This document shows positions 42,750 to 50,889 of a stretch of 51,365 nt of DNA, piece by piece. The stretch is from assembly GCA_002424635.1 (NCBI GenBank), contig DIKT01000061.1, positions 1 to 51,365 of the forward strand, written 5' to 3'. Within the stretch, counting starts at the first letter, position 1. The number at the start of each line of letters is the position of its first letter. The notes beneath the pieces are model-generated. The model worked only from the letters and a program-made list of their open reading frames with translations, searched no databases and had not been told where the DNA came from. The translations under genes and the position numbers were made by a program. The DNA is from Desulfobulbaceae bacterium UBA5611. GTDB lineage: Bacteria > Desulfobacterota > Desulfobulbia > Desulfobulbales > Desulfocapsaceae.

Positions 42750-43733
42750 TTATTGCAGCACAATTGCATGATCTTGGGCCAGATCGCTCAGATGACTGAC
42801 AAAGACATCAGCAAAACTGTCGATCTCTCCCATGCCCTGCAGCACCGGGGTCACGGCAAAGCCCTCCTTGGTCAACATCGATTTCCAGGATTCGGCCGCA
42901 GAGCCCGCCATATCGTTTTTGGCATGGTCGCCCGCCACGGTCATGAACGGCTTTAATAAGATGTTTTTTACCTTATCCCTCTGCAACTGCTGCAGCACAT
43001 GTGCAAAAGCAGGAAAACCCTCTACTGTACCAATATAGGTCCTGACCTGAGGGAAAAGCCGGTTCATGGTGTCAGCAAACTGGAGATAGGCACCGCCTGA
43101 GGGAAAATAATCGTTGCCGTGGCCCATATAGACCAGGGCGCTGTCCGTTTTTGCGGCCTGGTCTATATCTGCCGCCAGGGATCTGGCCACCCGGTCGATA
43201 TCCTGAGGATAAGGATGAACATCGCCCATTCCGCCGAGCGCAGGCCGGCCCATCACCAGTTGTTTAAAGGGCCGGTTCTTCTCTTTGATGGTACGGATAG
43301 TTGCCAATTCCTGCACGTAGGAAAGCAGATCAAGATACTCTTCGCCAAGAGTAATATGGGTCGGTTGGACCAGGATGGTCAAAAAGCCCTCATCCTGCAG
43401 ATTGGCAATGGTAGCCAGAGGCCCTTGAATAGCTAGAATTTCTTGAGGAACAGCAGGATGGTTTTTGATATAATCAGGATCATGCTGTCGTTTATGCCAG
43501 ATAGCACGGATCATATTGGAGGTAAAGGCCAGCCGGATTTCGGTGTTCGGATATTGCTGCTGCACCCGGTCTCTGATATTTAAAATACCAGGCAGGGCCT
43601 CAGGGACAGTCGTACCGAAAGCGGCAATCACCACGGCCTGAGTCTGTTTGTGGTGATGTTCCTGACACCAGGCACCAGAATGGAACAGAACCAAAAAAAG
43701 CGAAATACAGAGGAGCCGTAAAAATATATGCAT
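42750..43733 (-). CDS. cbiK: exported sirohydrochlorin cobaltochelatase
   Basis: A 327-residue CbiK with a signal peptide (residues 1 to about 22, LLCISLFLVLFHSGAWC). The mature start has an EHHH segment. Family motifs: VIAAFGTTVPEAL, QPTHITLGEEYLDL (metal/catalytic His) and VYMGHGNDYFPSG (second His). Exported CbiK proteins are known from Desulfovibrio, where the periplasmic form binds heme and its role in cobalt or iron handling is debated. The ATG at 43733 has AGGGA upstream; a longer frame would destroy the signal peptide. It is the first gene after the cobalamin riboswitch. Confidence 0.87.
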   Translation of the reverse strand: MHIFLRLLCISLFLVLFHSGAWCQEHHHKQTQAVVIAAFGTTVPEALPGILNIRDRVQQQYPNTEIRLAFTSNMIRAIWHKRQHDPDYIKNHPAVPQEILAIQGPLATIANLQDEGFLTILVQPTHITLGEEYLDLLSYVQELATIRTIKEKNRPFKQLVMGRPALGGMGDVHPYPQDIDRVARSLAADIDQAAKTDSALVYMGHGNDYFPSGGAYLQFADTMNRLFPQVRTYIGTVEGFPAFAHVLQQLQRDKVKNILLKPFMTVAGDHAKNDMAGSAAESWKSMLTKEGFAVTPVLQGMGEIDSFADVFVSHLSDLAQDHAIVLQ

Positions 43734-43861
43734 GATTTTCCCTGAAGAATCAGGCCGGGAAAACAGAAATCCCGGACCAATTATAACCATTGATCCGGGA
43801 TTGCCCTACATATTCCGAATTCACAGGCATATCTCTGTCCACGAGATCACACCAGTTCTAT

Positions 43862-44018
43862 TATTCAGGCAGGTCTTCTGACTCCCGGATCTTTCGCACC
43901 CCGCGCCTTCCCATCTTTATTTCAAGATAGTGGCTTTCTTGCGGAATTTGTCCCCGGTTACAGCGGCGGGCCCGTCTTCGATTTGCACGAAGTTCCCTTT
44001 TCAACCTGCAGGATTCTT
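43862..44018 (-). promoter_or_regulatory. cobalamin (B12) riboswitch
   Basis: On the minus strand the conserved elements occur in order: a CCGCTGTAACCGGGGAC-type core, GCCACTATCTTG, GATGGGAAGGCGCGGGGTG, and the B12 box GAGTCAGAAGACCTGCC near 43866-43882. It lies between a promoter at 44039-44068 and cbiK at 43733. The family shuts off expression when adenosylcobalamin or a related corrinoid is bound. Between box and gene the hairpin CCGGGA...TCCCGG is present but has no T-run, so control may be at translation. Edges are approximate. Confidence 0.9.
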
Positions 44019-44038
44019 CTAATTTCTGGAGAAAGAAA

Positions 44039-44068
44039 ATTATATCGTAGAAAAAAAATACCTGTCAG
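44039..44068 (-). promoter_or_regulatory. sigma-70 promoter of the cobalamin locus
   Basis: CTGACA (44068-44063), an 18-base spacer and a perfect TATAAT (44044-44039) on the minus strand, immediately upstream of the riboswitch. Confidence 0.72.
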
Positions 44069-44175
44069 GTAACCTGAATATATATTTGTCATTAACTTTA
44101 ATTAGCTGTTTTGTCAAGATTAGCCGCTGCTGCCAAAATCTCTCTTTGCTGATTTAGTGCAGTTAGCCCCTCACT

Positions 44176-44205
44176 TTGACATTAAAGAACTAACTTTAGT
44201 ATAAA
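44176..44205 (+). promoter_or_regulatory. sigma-70 promoter of the lemA-TPM operon
   Basis: A perfect TTGACA at 44176-44181 and TATAAA at 44200-44205 with an 18-base spacer, on the plus strand. The lemA start is about 150 bases downstream, leaving an unexplained leader. Confidence 0.72.
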
Positions 44206-44360
44206 CAAATATTTGGCAAGAAAACCGGCAGTTAAAAGTTGAAAAACAAGGCTGGTCTGTGGTAGCGTTCTTATATGTGTACTTGCAAAATCTGCCTGTT
44301 ACAGGAGTCCAATATCAGCCACTCTCTCCTATCCTATCTCAATTTCTTCAAGAGGTTATT

Positions 44361-44945
44361 ATGAAACGAATATTAAATTTTGGAGCACTGCTCCTGGTTG
44401 CCTGTATTCTGAGCGGTTGTGGCTATAATTCTTTACAACTGAAGGAAGAAACGGTGTTTAAGGCGTGGGGCGATATTGAATCCACCCTGCAGCGCCGCGC
44501 TGATCTGATCCCGAATCTGGTGGCCACGGTCAAGGGCTACGCCGAGCACGAACAGGAGACTCTGCAACAGGTGGTCGAGGCCAGATCCAAGGCGACATCA
44601 ATCCAGCTCTCACCGGCAGACCTCAGTAATCCGGCAGCCATGCAGCAACTGCAGGCTGCCCAGGGTGAGCTCTCTTCTGCCCTGTCCCGTTTGATGGTGG
44701 TAGTGGAAAGATATCCTGATCTTAAAGCCAATCAGGGTTTCCTTGATCTGCAGAACCAGCTCGAAGGGACGGAAAACAGGATCAATGTCGCCCGCCAACG
44801 CTACAATGAGACAGTGGAGATGTTTAACGGCTCCATTCGTAGGTTTCCTGAGAGCCTGACCAATAAATTTCTGCTGCATCTGGAGAAAAAAGAATATTTT
44901 AAGGCAGATGAGGCAGCTAAAGTTGCCCCTAAGGTTACCTTCTGA
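44361..44945 (+). CDS. lemA: LemA-family lipoprotein
   Basis: A 194-residue protein of the LemA family, a four-helix bundle. The N-terminus (MKRILNFGALLLVACILSGC) is a lipoprotein signal with lipobox LSGC. Conserved LemA blocks follow: AWGDIESTLQRRADLIPNLV, ETLQQVVEARSKAT and QNQLEGTENRINVARQRYNE. LemA often lies with TPM/YgcG genes, as here. Its biochemical role is unknown. The ATG at 44361 gives the lipoprotein start; an upstream in-frame start at 44259 is rejected. Confidence 0.9.
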   Translation: MKRILNFGALLLVACILSGCGYNSLQLKEETVFKAWGDIESTLQRRADLIPNLVATVKGYAEHEQETLQQVVEARSKATSIQLSPADLSNPAAMQQLQAAQGELSSALSRLMVVVERYPDLKANQGFLDLQNQLEGTENRINVARQRYNETVEMFNGSIRRFPESLTNKFLLHLEKKEYFKADEAAKVAPKVTF

Positions 44946-44958
44946 TCTGGTCTCAGCC

Positions 44959-45828
44959 ATGAACAACGTTGTGCTGCCTAACAGGATCGGACTCTTTATC
45001 GCCCTGGCCCTGATTTTCCTTGTCAGCCAGCCGGTACTGGCCTTGGAAGTACCGCCTCTCAAGGGACGGGTTAATGATTATGCCGGTCTTCTGGCCCCGG
45101 CCACGGTCAGCCAGATGGAAGAATTATTGCAGAATTTTGAGGTTGCCGAATCCACCCAGATCGTGCTGCTGACTGTTCCTTCGCTGGAAGATGACTCTCT
45201 AGAAGATTTTTCCCTGCGGGTGGTGGAGGCTTGGCAGCCTGGCCGGAACAAGCTGGATAACGGTGCTCTGCTGCTGATCTCTAAAAATGATCGTAAAATA
45301 CGGATCGAGGTCGGATATGGCCTGGAAGGAAGACTGACAGATCTGGTCTCCGGCCGTATCATCCGCGAGATCATCACTCCCCGATTCAAGGAAGGCAATT
45401 TTGATCAGGGAGTTCTGGACGGTCTGGCTGCCATGATGGCTGCTGTCCAGGGCGAGTTCCCCGCGGTAACAAGCAACCGGCAGCAAAACAGCAACATTGA
45501 TCCCGGTGCCATTATCATCTTTCTGTTGATTTTCTTTTCAATTCTTGGCCGCATATTATCTCGGGTTCCCTGGCTGGCTGCAGGATTAGGAGCGATTCTC
45601 GCCCCCGTTCTCGGCACACTGGCCCTGGGTCTTGGCAGCCTGTGGCTGATCCTGGCAGTATTGGGTTTTATTGGCGGCCTCATGGCTGCCAGAATGGGAG
45701 GCGTCACAGGCAGCGGCCGCTACGGCGGCGGCATAGGAGGCTTTGGCGGAGGTTTTTCCGGTGGTTCGGGCGGCTTCAGAGGTGGTGGCGGCAGTTTTGG
45801 TGGCGGTGGCGCCTCAGGAGGCTGGTAG
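44959..45828 (+). CDS. TPM-domain (YgcG-like) membrane protein with Gly-rich tail
   Basis: A 289-residue protein. A signal peptide at residues 1-31 (IALALIFLVSQPVLA) is followed by a periplasmic TPM phosphatase-like domain (about 35-170; GRVNDYAGLLAP, IRIEVGYGLEGRLTD). One or two membrane helices come at about 185-245. The end is a long Gly/Ser/Phe tail (GGGIGGFGGGFSGGSGGF), the YgcG layout. In the family the role is unknown; TPM domains act in photosystem repair in plants. It begins 13 bases after lemA, in the same operon. Confidence 0.88.
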   Translation: MNNVVLPNRIGLFIALALIFLVSQPVLALEVPPLKGRVNDYAGLLAPATVSQMEELLQNFEVAESTQIVLLTVPSLEDDSLEDFSLRVVEAWQPGRNKLDNGALLLISKNDRKIRIEVGYGLEGRLTDLVSGRIIREIITPRFKEGNFDQGVLDGLAAMMAAVQGEFPAVTSNRQQNSNIDPGAIIIFLLIFFSILGRILSRVPWLAAGLGAILAPVLGTLALGLGSLWLILAVLGFIGGLMAARMGGVTGSGRYGGGIGGFGGGFSGGSGGFRGGGGSFGGGGASGGW

Positions 45829-45831
45829 AAG

Positions 45832-46482
45832 ATGCAGACATTGGCGCAACAGTTTCTTACAGAGGCAGAACAGAACACCATCTCTGCCTTAGTTCAGGAG
45901 ATGGAACAGCAAACCTCAGGCGAGATTGTCCCCATGGTGGTCTCAGCCAGCCATTCCTACCCCACGGCCGTGATTTTCGGGGCAACGGTCCTGGCCCTGC
46001 CCTTGTCTTTATTGCTCATGCCGGTGGTTGGCGGTTTATTATGGCTTGGCTCTCAGAATGTCTGGATCTTTATTAGTCTTTTTCTGGCGTTTTATGGACT
46101 CTTCTATGAACTGGTCCGGCGGCTTTCCTGGCTGAAACGTTTATTTTTGTCCAGCAGCCAGATCGAAGCCGAGGTGCAGGAAGCCGCCATCACCAGCTTT
46201 TTCACCGAAAGGCTCTACAAAACAAAGGAAGAAAATGGCATCCTCATCTTCATTTCAGTGCTGGAACATAAGGTCTGGGTCCTGGCTGATGCCGGGATCA
46301 ATGCCCGCATCGATCCCGGCCAGTGGCAGGATATTATTGCTCTGATCACTGCCGGCATTAAGGCCAAACGTCAAAGTGCAGCCATCTGTGAGGCCATCAG
46401 GCAGATTGGACAGCTTTTACAAACCCATTTCCCCATCCAGGATCATGATATCAACGAACTGCACAATATCATCGTCAAGTAA
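45832..46482 (+). CDS. second TPM-domain membrane protein
   Basis: A 216-residue protein beginning three bases after the preceding TPM gene. The TPM-like part is split by two membrane helices (about residues 42-85): TLAQQFLTEAEQNTISAL at the start, and after the helices TSFFTERLYKTKEENGILIF with VLADAGINARIDPGQW. It is the usual second partner in lemA-TPM-TPM operons. No separate signal peptide is seen. Function unknown; association with the first TPM protein is inferred from the operon. Confidence 0.84.
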   Translation: MQTLAQQFLTEAEQNTISALVQEMEQQTSGEIVPMVVSASHSYPTAVIFGATVLALPLSLLLMPVVGGLLWLGSQNVWIFISLFLAFYGLFYELVRRLSWLKRLFLSSSQIEAEVQEAAITSFFTERLYKTKEENGILIFISVLEHKVWVLADAGINARIDPGQWQDIIALITAGIKAKRQSAAICEAIRQIGQLLQTHFPIQDHDINELHNIIVK

Positions 46483-46537
46483 TAGCCGCACCGGCACAGA
46501 GTAGTCTCCGGCATCCGTTGTTGCCTCCCTTCCGGTA

Positions 46538-46942
46538 TCAAAAAAGATCATTGTCGAGAATCAGCGAGGTAGCAGAGATCATGCCGACAATTTCGCCACC
46601 CTCTTCAACCGGAGCCCGGCGTATACCGGCCCGATAAAGCAGCCGGGCCACATAGCGGATATCCATATCCGCCGGCACGGTGATGACCGGTTTGGTCATG
46701 ATCTCATAGACATTCACCTCATGGGGAGAGCGGCCCGGGACCATGACTTCTTTCACAAAGTCCTGAACGACCACAATGCCCCAGGCATCATCGTCATGTC
46801 TTTTTTTAATAAGCAGACAGGAGACCTTCGCTGAACGCATCTTGGCGGCAGCCTCCCTGGCCGTCGCCATGCCGTCAATGGAGACAACCTCTGTGGTCAT
46901 CACATCTCTGGCCCGTATAATTTTTATGCTGTCAGTGTCCAT
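46538..46942 (-). CDS. CBS-domain protein
   Basis: A 134-residue protein made of two CBS motifs. The first is IIRARDVMTTEVVSIDGMA (residues 6-24) and the second NVYEIMTKPVITVPADMDI (about 76-94) with GIRRAPVEEGGEIVGMIS near the end. CBS pairs bind adenine nucleotides and gate transporters or enzymes. AAAGGAAG lies upstream of the ATG. It follows the PII-like gene and two DUF1538 genes in the same direction, so it probably contributes adenylate sensing to that system. Confidence 0.88.
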   Translation of the reverse strand: MDTDSIKIIRARDVMTTEVVSIDGMATAREAAAKMRSAKVSCLLIKKRHDDDAWGIVVVQDFVKEVMVPGRSPHEVNVYEIMTKPVITVPADMDIRYVARLLYRAGIRRAPVEEGGEIVGMISATSLILDNDLF

Positions 46943-46974
46943 AATATTCTTCCTTTCTAAAATAATGTGGCTTG

Positions 46975-47322
46975 TTAAAAATAACTCTCCCGAACTTCAT
47001 CTTTAAATCTTTCCATTTGGCTTTCCAGCCCTACCACATGTTCGACAGGCAGCACAAAGGCAATGCCGGTACCGGGCTTATGAAATTCTCCGGCCTCTCT
47101 TATCGTGTCGAGGATCTTGGTTACCAGATGTTCTTCGAGAAGAAACATGATAATATCGGTCTGGGCCTCCAGCGCCAGGCCAAAAAAAGTTTTCGCCTCA
47201 CGGATGCCTGTACCCCTGGCCGGGATGATTGTAGCCCCGGTAGCACCGGCGCCCTTGGCCGCATCAACAACTCGATCAGTAATATTGGGCTTGACTGAGG
47301 ATAAAATTAGTTTAAAGCGCAT
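46975..47322 (-). CDS. PII-like nitrogen-regulator-family protein
   Basis: A 115-residue protein of the PII superfamily. The fold is visible as FKLILSSVKPNITDRVVDAA, the T-loop-like GATGATIIPARGTGI and LPVEHVVGLE at the C-terminus. The uridylylation tyrosine and the classical PII signature are absent, so it is a PII-like protein rather than GlnB/GlnK. GGAGA precedes the ATG. PII-like proteins adjacent to transporters often gate them by binding nucleotides or small molecules. Position between DUF1538 genes and a CBS gene supports that. Confidence 0.82.
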   Translation of the reverse strand: MRFKLILSSVKPNITDRVVDAAKGAGATGATIIPARGTGIREAKTFFGLALEAQTDIIMFLLEEHLVTKILDTIREAGEFHKPGTGIAFVLPVEHVVGLESQMERFKDEVRESYF

Positions 47323-47337
47323 GTCTGTTCTCCATGA

Positions 47338-48105
47338 TTATTTTTTGCGTTGACTATGCCAGTGCATGAATTGGGCATAGCCCATGACGGTTATGATCGG
47401 ACAAAGACAGACAATGGCAATAAGGCCAAAGCCATCCAGGGCGGGATTTCGCCCCGGAACCGAAGCGGCCAACCCCAGGCCAAGGGCTGCTACCAGGGGC
47501 ACGGTGACTGTTGAGGTGGTGACGCCACCGGAATCATAGGCCAAAGGAATGATATTTTTAGGGGCAAAGAAGGTCTGGACAATGACAATTGTATAGCCGA
47601 CAAGGATATAAAGATAGAGCGGGGTGCCGGTGACAATGCGAAAGGTGCCCAGGCTGATGCCAATGGCAGCCCCAATGGCTACCGTGATTCTCAAACCCCA
47701 TTGACTGATGGTGCCGGCGGAAACTTCGTTGGCCTTAAAGGCCACGGCAATAAGAGAAGGTTCGGCAATGGTGGTGGCAAAGCCGATCATGGCGGCAAAG
47801 AGATAGACCCAGCCGTATGCCTTCCAGTCGGCCTGTGAGACCATGATATCCGCCCCATAGATAAAAACGGGATCAGACAGTTGGGCCGCCATGATCTTGC
47901 CCAGGGGGAAAAGTGCTTTGTCAAGTCCTGCCAGAAAGAGGGCCAGGCCGATGATGACATAGACACCACCAACAATAAGACGACGCAGATGGGGAATGGG
48001 CTGGCGCAAAACCAGGAACTGATAGACGGTGATAAGAATGATGATCGGCAGCACATCCCGGCAGGTGGCAAGCAGTAGTTTGCTGAAATCTGCTATGAAT
48101 TCCAA
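47338..48105 (-). CDS. DUF1538 membrane protein (second copy in the operon)
   Basis: A 255-residue protein with about seven membrane helices. The DUF1538 signature is LAYDSGGVTTSTVTVPLVAA near residue 205. It starts with TTG at 48105, with AAGG about seven bases upstream. It is 11 bases downstream of the other DUF1538 gene. In the family two such halves, separate or fused, accompany PII-like genes, so the two proteins may form one transporter or channel. The transported compound is unknown. Confidence 0.86.
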   Translation of the reverse strand: MEFIADFSKLLLATCRDVLPIIILITVYQFLVLRQPIPHLRRLIVGGVYVIIGLALFLAGLDKALFPLGKIMAAQLSDPVFIYGADIMVSQADWKAYGWVYLFAAMIGFATTIAEPSLIAVAFKANEVSAGTISQWGLRITVAIGAAIGISLGTFRIVTGTPLYLYILVGYTIVIVQTFFAPKNIIPLAYDSGGVTTSTVTVPLVAALGLGLAASVPGRNPALDGFGLIAIVCLCPIITVMGYAQFMHWHSQRKK

Positions 48106-48116
48106 TTTATACCTTT

Positions 48117-48851
48117 TTATCTGAAAATTAATAAGCCGTAGCCCATGACAAAAATCATGGGCAGCAGGGAAGCAAAGGCGATCAGGCCAAAACCATCAAG
48201 CAGAGGACTCCGGCCGCGAATAGTGGAGGCCAGCCCCACGCCCAAGGCGGTAACCAGTGGGACGGTGATGGTGGAGGTCGTGACTCCGCCGGCATCATAA
48301 GCGATACCGATAATCTCCGACGGGGCAATGGTTGTCATCAGCATGACGATAACATAACCCCCTATGATCAGATAATGAATGGGCCAGCCGCGGATGATGC
48401 GCATGACTCCGATGAGGATGGCTAGCCCCACGGAAAAGGCAACCACCATGCGCAGGCCGAAAGCATATTGCTGCAGCGCCTCCCGGCTCGAATCGATAAG
48501 CCCCCCTGCCCCGGCGATCTCCGCCGCTTCGGCAGCCACAGCGATGAGAGCAGGTTCTGCCACGGTGGTTGAAAATCCCAGGGCAAAGGCAAAGAAGAGA
48601 AGCCAGAAGAGGCTGCCCTTTCTGGCCAGGGCTTGAGCCATTGCCTCACCGATGGGGAAAAGGCCCATCTCCAGCCCCTGCACAAAGAGAGCGAGACCGG
48701 CCACCACCAGAAGAGCGCCGAACAGGACTTCGCCCAGATGCGGCAACGGCTGTTTCAAGACCACAATCTGAAAGAAGGCAATGACCAGAATAATGGGCAG
48801 CAGATCAGTAACAGCCTGCCTGATCTTTTTTAGAATTAAGGAAATGATCAT
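48117..48851 (-). CDS. DUF1538 membrane protein (first copy in the operon)
   Basis: A 244-residue protein with about seven membrane helices. Its block GIAYDAGGVTTSTITVPLVTA closely matches the corresponding block of the gene at 47338-48105, and both share FSTTVAEPALIAVA-type and GRSPLLDGFGLIAFA-type motifs. The two are ancient paralogues that may pair. It is the first gene of the DUF1538-PII-CBS operon. The upstream region (48852-49133) contains no recognised gene. No strong ribosome site is visible before the ATG. Confidence 0.86.
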   Translation of the reverse strand: MIISLILKKIRQAVTDLLPIILVIAFFQIVVLKQPLPHLGEVLFGALLVVAGLALFVQGLEMGLFPIGEAMAQALARKGSLFWLLFFAFALGFSTTVAEPALIAVAAEAAEIAGAGGLIDSSREALQQYAFGLRMVVAFSVGLAILIGVMRIIRGWPIHYLIIGGYVIVMLMTTIAPSEIIGIAYDAGGVTTSTITVPLVTALGVGLASTIRGRSPLLDGFGLIAFASLLPMIFVMGYGLLIFR

Positions 48852-49133
48852 TAATTTCTCATACTATTGCAGAGAATTTTGGTATTTCTCTTGCCGGTTT
48901 CCACCCAGATCCACCCCGGGCCACTGCTCTGATCTTAAATCATCAAGGAAATACAACTTAGGGCAAGTTACTTACTTTGATATGTTTTTCCACCTTTTTT
49001 TTACAAAAGGCGGCAAAATCAGGGCCCGATCAGCCTGGCGTCTTAACAATCCTGCTCTGTGAGCATAAGAATAAAAACCGGTAAGAGCGAAATTGACAGA
49101 GGAAAGGCAGGCGGTTCAGCCAAAGACAGAACG

Positions 49134-49718
49134 TCAAAGAAAGCTATAAATAACCAGCCTGAAGGTTACAACTATCAAGATAAAGGCGAGCAGTCCTAAC
49201 AATCCATCATGTGCGATCAAAGCCAGACCAAAGAGCACAAAAACGGCTCCAGCGCTAGAGGCGGAAAAGAGCACCAGTTCCATTACCGGCATAGCAGCCG
49301 CAAGGAGAAGACAGATAACCGCTATTAAATATTGGCTGACGCCACTAATAAAAACTGGCAATCGCGGCTGCAACCAGCGATCAATGAAGCGTGCCGAGGG
49401 CCGCAGCCAGTTTACCGCTTTCCCTAGACTTTTAACCGTCATTGAACGTCTGAACAGCCAGTGCGGCAGCCAAAAATGCTGCCGGTGAAATAGCAGCTGC
49501 ACTGCAATCAAGAACACGAATATCCCCATGGTCGTTGGCATCCCGGGAATGCCACTTAAGGGAGAAATCAGAATAACACCCGCCATGACCAGCAAGGGCC
49601 CGAAAGACCTGCTGCCGACCGCCTCCATAATAATTCCTAGCGAGACCCGCTCCGCATCTTCCGAGATCGTGTCGAGTTGATCAAGCAATTGTTCCAGATT
49701 CTTGATTTCCGCAGTCAA
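49134..49718 (-). CDS. exoD: ExoD-family membrane protein
   Basis: A 194-residue protein of the ExoD family. The conserved start is SLGIIMEAVGSRSFGPLLVM, followed by SPLSGIPGMPTTMGIFVFLI; there are four to five membrane helices in total. ExoD was first linked to exopolysaccharide synthesis in rhizobia, but its molecular activity is unknown. The start is a TTG at 49718; a stop lies just upstream in the frame. No polysaccharide genes are nearby, so the symbol gives the family only. Confidence 0.84.
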   Translation of the reverse strand: MTAEIKNLEQLLDQLDTISEDAERVSLGIIMEAVGSRSFGPLLVMAGVILISPLSGIPGMPTTMGIFVFLIAVQLLFHRQHFWLPHWLFRRSMTVKSLGKAVNWLRPSARFIDRWLQPRLPVFISGVSQYLIAVICLLLAAAMPVMELVLFSASSAGAVFVLFGLALIAHDGLLGLLAFILIVVTFRLVIYSFL

Positions 49719-49786
49719 GTTTTCTCACTTAAGCTTGTCTGATAATTGGACAAACAGGATACAATAACAAGGATGGGTCAGACATG

Positions 49787-50188
49787 TTATTGCCTGAAGA
49801 TCAGCACCAAACCGAGCATGGTGGTCATGGCCACCAGCGCGGTTGCAGCACTCAACCATAATACCCGAACCCGCGTGGTTTCAATTCGCTGGATCAGTTG
49901 GACGTTTTGATCGGCCAAAGCCTTGATCAGTTCGGTGGATGCCAGCATCTGGTCATGCAAATCCAAGATGGCAGCCTCTAAGGTACTGATCCGAGCTTCT
50001 AATCTGATAACGCTCTCTGATTCAACTGAGGCCCCTGATTTTTCAGGCCAATCGGACGCTCCGGCCAGAGAGGGTTTTCCGGCCACCGCATTCCATAACT
50101 TCTTGGCGCCATCAGTAACCTTGGGAGCATTGTTGATGACCTCAGTCCAGGGAACACTTTTTAATACTGCGAGCCAAGCGATCGCCAT
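49787..50188 (-). CDS. small coiled-coil membrane protein of unknown function
   Basis: A 133-residue protein. A short N-terminal amphipathic segment (SVPWTEVINNAPKV) leads to a coiled coil (about residues 60-105; EARISTLEAAILDLHDQM) and a C-terminal membrane helix (VLWLSAATALVAMTTMLGLV). GGAGG six bases before the ATG at 50188 sets the start. A tail-anchored orientation is likely. I recognise the general layout from uncharacterised proteins but no function. Confidence 0.72.
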   Translation of the reverse strand: MAIAWLAVLKSVPWTEVINNAPKVTDGAKKLWNAVAGKPSLAGASDWPEKSGASVESESVIRLEARISTLEAAILDLHDQMLASTELIKALADQNVQLIQRIETTRVRVLWLSAATALVAMTTMLGLVLIFRQ

Positions 50189-50257
50189 GAACAACCTCCG
50201 ACCAATTAAATTAACTTAAAAATTGATGAGTACGGCCACTGGCCTGGCTATAAATAT

Positions 50258-50285
50258 GGAGAGCCTTGATTTACCAAAGCTCTCC
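50258..50285 (-). terminator. possible terminator hairpin
   Basis: GGAGAGC at 50258-50264 pairs with GCTCTCC at 50279-50285, with a further three-base inner stem. It follows the His/Met-rich gene on the minus strand. The T-run is interrupted, so termination is only likely. Confidence 0.45.
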
Positions 50286-50311
50286 CATAATTTATTAGGT
50301 CAGAGGCCAGC

Positions 50312-50821
50312 TTATTTATATTCGTATTTAAACTGAAACTGCCGTTTAACCCCGTCGATCAGGGCTGTTCCGACATTGAACTCATACAGGCCTTTCTGCT
50401 CCAGCATGATATCAGCGCCAAAATGACCCTCCATTCCTTCCAAACGTATAGGTGAGCTCTCGATACCGGCCTGATTACGAATTTTCAGCGCGACCGTACC
50501 TTCCACCATCGGCTGGCCACTTTTTTCATCCGTGAACATCACCATAAAATGATGAGTTTGCGGCATACCCATGTTGGTCATGATCTCGGTTACATCATTG
50601 AGATGACCGGTGGCTTTAACCCCTTTTTCCGTTACCATGCCGAGATCAACGACATTAGCAGGAATCATGGCGCTGCTATGGCCACTATGCGGATCCATTG
50701 TCTCGGTTTTTTCAGTTGTGACACCATGACCTTCATGTTCTGTATGCTGCATAGCCCGGACATCGAGGGCCAGGGAAAATACAAAAACAGTGGCAATAAA
50801 CAGGCTGAGTCTCGATTTCAT
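50312..50821 (-). CDS. exported His/Met-rich protein beside a CusA-type pump
   Basis: A 169-residue protein. A signal peptide covers residues 1-23 (LFIATVFVFSLALDVRA). Next comes a metal-binding-like segment with MQHTEHEGHG and MDPHSGHSSAM, then a beta-rich C-terminal domain (about 65-169) of FixH/YtkA-like type. Histidine and methionine content fits copper or silver binding in the periplasm. GGAG about ten bases before the ATG. It follows the CusA-type gene by 68 bases, so it likely assists that efflux system. No exact family name is claimed. Confidence 0.75.
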   Translation of the reverse strand: MKSRLSLFIATVFVFSLALDVRAMQHTEHEGHGVTTEKTETMDPHSGHSSAMIPANVVDLGMVTEKGVKATGHLNDVTEIMTNMGMPQTHHFMVMFTDEKSGQPMVEGTVALKIRNQAGIESSPIRLEGMEGHFGADIMLEQKGLYEFNVGTALIDGVKRQFQFKYEYK

Positions 50822-50889
50822 GATGTGTTACTCCTTTAAGGTTGATGTGTAGTGGATCGCCCATGATCAAAAAATCATAGTTGATTATA

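Noticed and set aside
43734..43860. second hairpin after the B12 riboswitch as a full terminator
   Set aside because: CCGGGA...TCCCGG is a sound stem but is not followed by T residues, so intrinsic termination cannot be claimed.
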